Below, one piece after another: positions 1 to 4,635 of a stretch of 7,236 nt of DNA. Origin of the DNA: Leptospiraceae bacterium (GTDB lineage Bacteria; Spirochaetota; Leptospiria; Turneriellales; Turneriellaceae). The stretch lies in assembly GCA_016788945.1 (NCBI GenBank), contig JAEUSA010000135.1, positions 1 to 7,236 of the forward strand. The letters run 5' to 3'. The position numbers were made by a program, and so were the translations under genes. The notes below the pieces were generated by a model that did no database searches, was not told the DNA's origin, and worked only from the letters and a program-made list of their open reading frames with translations. Every line of letters starts with the position of its first letter. Within the stretch, counting starts at the first letter, position 1.

Positions 1-1
1 T

Positions 2-139
2 GTGGTGTCTGGCTTCATTTGCCCTCAGATTTTTCCGGTATTGGGTGGCTATGCCCCCGATGCCGCAATGCATTTAAGATCGGTTTTTGAGGCCTTGATG
101 CGGTGCAAATCAATTTACCAAATGGCATATGCTAATTGA
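2..139 (+). other. possible 3' end of a plus-strand ORF cut by the window edge
   Basis: The second plus frame is open from the left edge for 45 codons and stops with TGA at 137-139. The residues (for example VLGGYAPDAAMHLRSVFEAL) match no family I recognise. An open stretch of this length can arise by chance in this base composition, and the other frames here are closed or shorter. If real, it would be the C-terminal tail of a gene convergent with the outer-membrane protein gene. No function is proposed, and the stretch may simply be intergenic. Confidence 0.2.
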
Positions 140-154
140 GCACAAGCCCATTTT

Positions 155-182
155 GCGCCGCATTCGATCACCGCCGCGGCGC
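155..182. repeat. GC-rich inverted repeat between convergent ends
   Basis: GCGCCGC (155-161) is exactly complementary to GCGGCGC (176-182), giving a 7-bp stem with a 14-nt loop, about 20 bases beyond the stop codon of the minus-strand outer-membrane protein gene. It sits where a terminator would be expected, but neither orientation has a downstream U-tract: the minus transcript would run into an A-run and the plus transcript into GCC-rich sequence. It could be a weak or factor-dependent terminator, or a 3'-end stabilising hairpin. The surrounding bases are very GC-rich, so chance pairing is possible. Confidence 0.3.
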
Positions 183-201
183 GGCCGGCAAGCGAATATG
201 C

Positions 202-1491
202 TCAAAACTCATAGCTTGAGGATAATAGCGCGCCGGTGCCAATGGCCCGAATTGCGCCTATATTACCCTCTTTTTCATCGATTTGCTGCACCCCGTCAGC
301 GTAGAGGACAAAAGCGCCCAGGCCGGTTCTGACGTGCCGGTCTGAATAAATAATGCCTAATGTCGTGAGATAGTTCGCCGCACGCGAGTTGCCGCGAAAC
401 TTGGGCTCCAACGGTGCCGTGGCCGAGGGTATCCAGGCGAGGCCGGTCATCACGCTGAAAAATTTGTACACGTGGATATCAAGGCCGGTCGAAAGGCGTG
501 GGGTATATTGCAACTGCACGTTTTTCGGATCGCTCGCTGCCGGCATGGCCTGAAACTGCAATGGGAATTGCAGACTCGCATCGAGATACCAGCGCAGCTC
601 GTCGCTGAAACGGAATTCGCCGCCGAGCGATCCATCGGCCGGCCGGTAGTGATAAAAATCGAGATTCTGGCGATCGTCAATTGTCGTGCTCACGACACCA
701 TTTACCACGTTACGGTTCACCGAATAAAAACTCCCCGAACCGCTGACGCGAATTCCCGGTGGTGCAAATTTCAGCCCCGTAGCCAATCTTTCGGTCGGGC
801 GGAAAAATATACCGATCACCGACTCGAGTGAAATCGCTGCACCTTGCCGGTTTTCCATAATGTTGATCGCGACGGGCAGATTACCCAATACCACGCTCGC
901 CGAAATATCCGCCGCGCTCTGTGTCGAATAGCGTGTACCGAACAGAGAAAGACCGATGCCATATTTTTCGCGCCATTTGCGCGAGAAGGTCGCCCCCACC
1001 CAGAGATCCTGCGTTTTCCCATTGTATTGCACCACACCGTCATAGTTAGTCATCCGCACCTTTTGCAGTGTACTGATTTCCTGAAAATCGGGCACGAGAA
1101 CAGAGAATGCGAGAGTATTTTCACCCCATTTGTATATCGATACCGCCGAATTGGGTACTGAATTAAAGCCGTTCACATTGATATCCGCACTGTCGTTATT
1201 GAAGCGCAGAAACGGCGAATACTTCACGTCAAAGTTGAAATACAGATTACCACTGAGGGAAATTTTGCTGTTGTCGACAAAACCCAGCGTGCCGGGGTTC
1301 AGCAATACCGCCATCGAACTGCTGCCGTCGGCGACACCGGTATTCGCCATAAACGCGGAGCGGTCGCCGATCGGCATGGCATTGCGGTTGCCGAGATCAG
1401 AAAATGCCGGTGGCGCAGTGAGCAACAGCACTGTAAACAGAACGCAGATGTGCCGGAAACGACGCAGCAGAAAAACCTGAACGATAAGCAC
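202..1491 (-). CDS. FadL/OmpP1-like outer-membrane beta-barrel protein
   Basis: This is a predicted 429-residue outer-membrane protein, probably a channel for fatty acids or other hydrophobic compounds. A basic n-region (LRRFRH) and hydrophobic core (VLFTVLLLTAPPAFS) form a signal peptide cleaved near residue 31. The mature start (IGDRSAFMANTGVADGSSSM, then AVLLNPGTLGF) matches the N-terminal pattern of FadL-type proteins, a small Gly/Ala-rich hatch followed by an N-P-G/A motif. The rest is alternating beta-strand-like sequence rich in Tyr, Ser and Asn, and the chain ends in Y-E-F, with the terminal Phe typical of barrel insertion signals. Length is normal for the family (about 400-450). The start is GTG (1489-1491); an in-frame stop lies about 13 codons upstream with no ATG between, and no strong Shine-Dalgarno is visible. 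It is transcribed divergently from the acyl-CoA enzyme gene, which supports a lipid-uptake role. The substrate is inferred only. Confidence 0.75.
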   Translation of the reverse strand: MLIVQVFLLRRFRHICVLFTVLLLTAPPAFSDLGNRNAMPIGDRSAFMANTGVADGSSSMAVLLNPGTLGFVDNSKISLSGNLYFNFDVKYSPFLRFNNDSADINVNGFNSVPNSAVSIYKWGENTLAFSVLVPDFQEISTLQKVRMTNYDGVVQYNGKTQDLWVGATFSRKWREKYGIGLSLFGTRYSTQSAADISASVVLGNLPVAINIMENRQGAAISLESVIGIFFRPTERLATGLKFAPPGIRVSGSGSFYSVNRNVVNGVVSTTIDDRQNLDFYHYRPADGSLGGEFRFSDELRWYLDASLQFPLQFQAMPAASDPKNVQLQYTPRLSTGLDIHVYKFFSVMTGLAWIPSATAPLEPKFRGNSRAANYLTTLGIIYSDRHVRTGLGAFVLYADGVQQIDEKEGNIGAIRAIGTGALLSSSYEF

Positions 1492-1532
1492 GGCATCTGC
1501 AGTGAACAGCGACGCAGCTTACCCGTCAACGC

Positions 1533-1550
1533 TTGTTTACCGGTGTTCAA
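1533..1550. promoter_or_regulatory. imperfect dyad TTG-N3-ACCGGT-N3-CAA, possible operator
   Basis: The 6-bp palindrome ACCGGT (1539-1544) is flanked symmetrically by TTG (1533-1535) and CAA (1548-1550). An 18-bp dyad of this form is typical in shape for a dimeric repressor site and lies mid-way in the divergent region. Only 12 of 18 positions are symmetric, so this is a weak call that could be chance. Confidence 0.25.
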
Positions 1551-1571
1551 CTTTTCCTTGTCCGCATGTTC

Positions 1572-1610
1572 GTTCTACCTCGTGTGCGCAATGTGCGTAA
1601 GAGGTAGAAC
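1572..1610 (+). promoter_or_regulatory. hairpin sequestering the Shine-Dalgarno, abutting the operon start codon
   Basis: GTTCTACCTC (1572-1581) and GAGGTAGAAC (1601-1610) are perfect 10-bp reverse complements; the right arm ends at the base before the ATG (1611). The right arm contains GAGG (1601-1604), well placed as the ribosome-binding site (6 bases before ATG), so in the RNA the site is fully paired with the left arm. The 19-base spacer can extend the stem: after one G-A mismatch, seven more pairs (three of them G-U) close a 3-nt loop (1590-1592). The spacer also holds a TGTGCG direct repeat (1583-1588, 1592-1597). It could act as an RNA element (thermometer, ligand or protein-controlled) or as a DNA operator. 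The dyad is directly visible; its function is inferred. Confidence 0.7.
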
Positions 1611-2375
1611 ATGATAAACACCCGCGTTGAAAACCATATTGGCTACGTAACGCTGAACCGCGCGCCGATGAACCTCATGGATATTCCCTTTATGCAGCAG
1701 TTCACTGCGGTGCACACCGAACTGGCCAAAAACCCCGAAGTGTGGGGGGTGATTGTCCATTCGGGTGTCGACGGTTATTTCTCGAACGGCCTCGACCCGG
1801 CGATGATGCTGTCGCGCGATGTGAAAGGGCGCATCGAAGTTTTCGAAGTGCTGCTCAAGATGGTGCTCGATGTTTACGCTTTTCCCAAACCGCACATCTC
1901 GGCGATCGAAGGCCACGCGATGGCGGGCGGGGCGGTGATTGCCATACTGTCTGACTGGCGCTTCATGAGCCGCGAGCGCAGCCGCATTTCGTTTTCTGAA
2001 GTCGCGGTCGGATTAACCATTCCGAAAGCGATCATCAACCTGATTGAATCGGCGACGGGCAAGGGTCCCTTGCGCGAAATTGCGATGCTCGGCAGCGCTC
2101 TCAAATCGACCGACGCTCAGCGTCTCGGGCTCGTCGATGAAGTCTTCGATAACGGCACGACGCTCAGAGAAGCCGAAAAATATCTCAAACGTGTTTTCGA
2201 TCTGCCGCTCGCTTCGGTCGCCAGCGTAAAACAGATTCTGCGCGCAGACAATATCGCGGCTCTCAAAAACCGGGATGGCCTCGAAACACTCGGCCATTTT
2301 GTGGGTGCAGAAAGTTTCGTTGAAGGTCTTTCTGCCGTGCGCGACAAAAGACGTCCCAAATATAAGAATTCATGA
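1611..2375 (+). CDS. enoyl-CoA hydratase/isomerase (crotonase) family protein, isomerase-like
   Basis: This 254-residue cytoplasmic enzyme of the crotonase fold acts on an acyl-CoA thioester. The first oxyanion-hole segment is FSNGLDPAMM (57-66) and the second is AIEGHAMAGG (98-107), followed by D115, all in family order; helix and A-x-x-x-G-L-V-D-E-V (LGLVDEV) segments follow normally. The two hydratase glutamates (rat E144 and E164) map by eye to V109 and E130 (SFSEVAVGL). Only the second is kept, and A105-G106-G107 replaces GGG. Loss of the first glutamate with retention of the second is the pattern of delta3-delta2-enoyl-CoA isomerases (ECI1 type, which also has FSAGLD and PAGG), so double-bond isomerisation during beta-oxidation is more likely than hydration. 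Length is typical. It is the first gene of the operon, its ribosome site lies in a hairpin, and its stop overlaps the next start (ATGA). Substrate unknown. Confidence 0.85.
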   Translation: MINTRVENHIGYVTLNRAPMNLMDIPFMQQFTAVHTELAKNPEVWGVIVHSGVDGYFSNGLDPAMMLSRDVKGRIEVFEVLLKMVLDVYAFPKPHISAIEGHAMAGGAVIAILSDWRFMSRERSRISFSEVAVGLTIPKAIINLIESATGKGPLREIAMLGSALKSTDAQRLGLVDEVFDNGTTLREAEKYLKRVFDLPLASVASVKQILRADNIAALKNRDGLETLGHFVGAESFVEGLSAVRDKRRPKYKNS

Positions 2376-3943
2376 GAAACTGCCGCTTGCTATTAGTCAT
2401 AACTATGCTTGTGGCTTGCCACAAGCATAGCTATGACATCGAACCCGATACGATTCGCTTTCACATGCCGCAAGACCCGATTCTGCTCAACCCAGTCATT
2501 TCAGAAGATGCCTACTCGAATATTATCTGCAGCCGCATCTTCGAAAGCTTGATTGAACGCGATCGCAAGACACTGAAGATGAAACCGATGATCGCTGAAA
2601 AATGGACAATCAGCGCTGACCATCTGACATACACGTTTAACTTACGCCGCCAGATTGTTTTTCACGACATGAAACCCCTTACCGCAGCAGACATCCTCTT
2701 TAGCTATGAGATGATGATGAGCGATAAGATCCCCAACGCACACAAGAAAGTATACTATAAAGATGTAAAATCCATCAGCGCCCCCGACGCCTATACCGTA
2801 GTTTTTCGCATGAAAAAGCCTTATGCAATGGCGCTCGAGCACCTCGGCGGCTTTGAGATCATACCGAAACACATCTACTCGCAGGGCGATTTCATGAAAG
2901 ACGAGCGTAACCTGCGCGGTCCGGTGGGCAGCGGGCCTTATGTGTTCAACGAATGGAAAACCGGACAACGCGTGACCTTGTCGCGCTTTGAGAAATACTG
3001 GGGTGAAAAACCCGAAATCCGCAAACTCGAATTCACGATTATCAAGAACGACGCCGTGGCGCTGCAGGCACTCAAAAAAGGGGATGTCGACAGCTACAAC
3101 CTGCGGCCGCTGCAGTGGACACGGCAAACCGCTTCGGAAAAATTTCTGCGCGAATTTGAGAAAATCAAATACCTCGCGACCAGCTACCGCTACATCGGTT
3201 ACAACATGCGCCGCGAACCATTCAACGATCGCCGCACGCGGCTTGCCATGGCACACCTGATGGACCTCGAACGTGTGAAGAGAACGATTTTAGAAGGTCT
3301 GGCTGAGGTCACGACCGGTCCTTTTCTGCCGCAAAGCCTGCAATACAACAAGAGCCTGAAGGCACTCGACTACAATCCGCAGAAAGCGCTCGAACTTCTG
3401 CGCGCTGCGGGTTATGCCCCCGACAGCAACGGCCGCATGGCTAAAAATGGTAAGCCACTCGAAATTGAACTGATGATATCTGCCGGTGGCGGTTTCGCCG
3501 ACCAGTTTGTTTCAATCATCAAAGAAGATTTTGCACGCGTGGGTGTCACACTAAACTTACGCAAACTCGAATTTCAGACCATGCTCACCAAAGTCAACGA
3601 GCGCGATTTTCAGGCCGTCATGCTCGGCTGGTCGTCGGGCATTGAATCTGATCCGTTTCAGCTGTGGCATACATCGCAACGCCAGAAGGGCCACAACTTC
3701 ACGGGTTTTGGCGACGCGGAGAGCGATGCGCTGATCGAACAGGCGCGACTCACCTTTGACGACACGGCGCGCAATGCCATCTACCATAAATTTCATGAGC
3801 GCGTCTATAACGACCAGCCGTACACTTTTCTCTACACGAGTTATGCGCTCATCGCGGTGAGCAAACGCTTCACCAATGTCAACGTCTACCCGCTCGGTCT
3901 CGATATGCTCGAATGGAAATTAAAGTCGCCGGCGGTGCATTGA
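2372..3943 (+). CDS. family-5 extracellular solute-binding lipoprotein (peptide/nickel type)
   Basis: This 523-residue lipoprotein is the ligand-binding component of an Opp/Dpp-like ABC importer, probably capturing oligopeptides or similar solutes on the periplasmic side. The signal peptide is short and ends in lipobox L13-V-A-C16, with C16 the lipidated residue and H at +2. The SBP_bac_5 signature spans roughly residues 75-113 (AEKWTISADHLTYTF, then LR, V-F-H-D and TAADILFSYE). Later landmarks are GSGPYVFNEW, FNDRRTRLAMAHLMD and the D427-P428 region, all in the expected order; length is typical (500-550). ATG 2372 overlaps the preceding stop by 4 bases. The ribosome site is weak (AAGAA), suggesting translational coupling. 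No permease or ATPase gene is adjacent, so it is an orphan binding protein here. Codons 9-22 form a 42-bp palindrome. Ligand not predictable by eye. Confidence 0.92.
   Translation: MRNCRLLLVITMLVACHKHSYDIEPDTIRFHMPQDPILLNPVISEDAYSNIICSRIFESLIERDRKTLKMKPMIAEKWTISADHLTYTFNLRRQIVFHDMKPLTAADILFSYEMMMSDKIPNAHKKVYYKDVKSISAPDAYTVVFRMKKPYAMALEHLGGFEIIPKHIYSQGDFMKDERNLRGPVGSGPYVFNEWKTGQRVTLSRFEKYWGEKPEIRKLEFTIIKNDAVALQALKKGDVDSYNLRPLQWTRQTASEKFLREFEKIKYLATSYRYIGYNMRREPFNDRRTRLAMAHLMDLERVKRTILEGLAEVTTGPFLPQSLQYNKSLKALDYNPQKALELLRAAGYAPDSNGRMAKNGKPLEIELMISAGGGFADQFVSIIKEDFARVGVTLNLRKLEFQTMLTKVNERDFQAVMLGWSSGIESDPFQLWHTSQRQKGHNFTGFGDAESDALIEQARLTFDDTARNAIYHKFHERVYNDQPYTFLYTSYALIAVSKRFTNVNVYPLGLDMLEWKLKSPAVH
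2396..2437. repeat. 42-bp near-perfect palindrome inside lipoprotein signal-peptide codons
   Basis: Positions 2396-2415 pair with 2418-2437 around a TT centre (2416-2417). Twenty positions per arm are compared and only one (A2402 against C2431) fails, with no G-U pairs needed. It starts 24 bases after the ATG and encodes residues 9-22, i.e. the end of the hydrophobic core, the lipobox and the first mature residues. In RNA it would form a very stable hairpin with a minimal loop; in DNA it could be a cruciform or a protein site. There is no T-tract after it, so it is not an ordinary terminator. It lies just behind the gene junction, where mRNA hairpins can affect upstream stability or downstream translation. 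Confidence 0.9.
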
Positions 3944-4635
3944 TGCTCGTCAAAATCTGCGGATTAACCTCTGTCAAAGATGCTCGACTCGCGGCCGACG
4001 CGGGCGCAGATTTTTTGGGCATCGTGCTCGCCGAATCGAGCCCGCGCCGGGCAACATTTGAAAACGCGCAGGCAATTCTTGCCCTCGGGCTGAGTCAGCG
4101 CATCTATCTCGTTTTCGGTTATGATAATGCAGATTACATACGCGAGACGTTCACTGCCCTCGCGAGTTCGACAACCGCACTGCAGATCATGGCCGACCAC
4201 CCGCAGGTTGACCAACTGCTGAAACTCGCGCCTACCAATCGTATCATGCCTTCGATCTCTGCTGCGGAAAAAGTTTCGGCTGCAGGGCTTGTACGCTGGG
4301 AGAATCACCCACTCGTGCTCTTCGATTCACACCGTACCCCCACACCTTCATCCCCAAGGGGGCCGCGGGGTGAGGGTAACGGGGTGAGGCTCGCCGGCGG
4401 AACAGGAAAAACGTTCAACGCGGAAAATATCGCCGGCATTACGCGCCCATACCTCTACGCGGGTGGGCTCAACCCTGATAACGTGGCAGGCATCGTCGCC
4501 AAAGTTAATCCTCCCGGTGTCGATGTCGCAAGCGGCACCGAAGCATCGCCGGGTGTCAAAGATGCCGCGAAAGTGCGCGCCTTTATCCAGAACGCCAAAC
4601 GGGCTGCACAGATGCTGCAGGAACAGCAGCAATGA
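3943..4635 (+). CDS. trpF: phosphoribosylanthranilate isomerase
   Basis: TrpF converts N-(5'-phosphoribosyl)anthranilate to CdRP by Amadori rearrangement, the third step from chorismate in tryptophan synthesis, as a cytoplasmic TIM barrel. Seen in order: K4-I-C-G-L-T with the catalytic cysteine C6; GADFLGIVLAESSPRRA (21-37); LFDSH (126-130) holding the catalytic aspartate D128; GGTGKTF (152-158) and YAGGLNPDNV for phosphate binding; and GVDVASGTEASPGVKD near the end. The ATG at 3943 places KICGLT at the normal position and overlaps the preceding stop as TGATG; an upstream in-frame ATG (3913) would add 10 residues unlike the family. At 230 residues it is about 20-25 longer than usual, mainly through a Pro/Gly/Arg-rich insert (about 132-150) between D128 and the GGTGKTF loop, plus a Gln-rich tail. 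No other trp gene is nearby. Confidence 0.95.
   Translation: MLVKICGLTSVKDARLAADAGADFLGIVLAESSPRRATFENAQAILALGLSQRIYLVFGYDNADYIRETFTALASSTTALQIMADHPQVDQLLKLAPTNRIMPSISAAEKVSAAGLVRWENHPLVLFDSHRTPTPSSPRGPRGEGNGVRLAGGTGKTFNAENIAGITRPYLYAGGLNPDNVAGIVAKVNPPGVDVASGTEASPGVKDAAKVRAFIQNAKRAAQMLQEQQQ
4333..4392. repeat. repeat-like in-frame insert in trpF (hairpin plus direct repeat)
   Basis: This stretch codes for the extra Pro/Ser/Gly/Arg-rich loop of TrpF. 4344-4354 pairs with 4367-4377 (11 pairs, two of them G-U) around a 12-nt loop that itself holds CCCCAAGGGG-type symmetry. CGGGGTGAGG occurs twice as a perfect direct repeat (4366-4375 and 4380-4389). The composition (runs of C then runs of G with GTGAGG) resembles short dispersed palindromic repeats of bacterial genomes. 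Its identity as a mobile or dispersed element is inferred; no copy elsewhere in this window confirms it. Boundaries are approximate. Confidence 0.5.

Larger units (their letters stand above)
1492..1610. promoter_or_regulatory. divergent intergenic region with promoters for both directions
   Basis: This 119-bp gap separates the start of the minus-strand outer-membrane gene from the ATG of the plus-strand operon, so it should hold both promoters. I could not pick out a convincing -35/-10 pair on either strand. It contains two dyads: an imperfect one around ACCGGT (1533-1550) and a strong one next to the operon ATG (1572-1610). Shared control of a lipid porin and an acyl-CoA enzyme by one repressor is plausible but inferred from layout only. 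Confidence 0.6.

Noticed and set aside
1..201. tRNA, small RNA or insertion-sequence end at the left edge
   Set aside because: I saw no cloverleaf, no terminal inverted repeats and no transposase-like residues; the short open frames on both strands are not convincing.
129..332. 67-codon Arg-rich plus-strand ORF
   Set aside because: Most of it is antisense to the 3' end of the outer-membrane protein gene; the composition is what GC-rich antisense gives, and there is no good ribosome site.
636..645. 10-bp palindrome CGGCCGGCCG
   Set aside because: It lies inside the outer-membrane protein coding region in GC-rich codons; it is short, isolated and likely chance.
2396..2437. Palindrome as a rho-independent terminator
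   Set aside because: No T-run follows on either strand, and it lies inside a coding sequence that must be transcribed.
2642..3256. 204-codon minus-strand ORF
   Set aside because: It is fully antisense to the conserved solute-binding lipoprotein, with no recognisable motifs.
3913..3942. Upstream in-frame ATG as the trpF start
   Set aside because: It would add ten residues before the conserved N-terminal KICGLT segment and overlap the lipoprotein gene by 31 bases; ATG 3943 gives the standard N-terminus and a TGATG junction.
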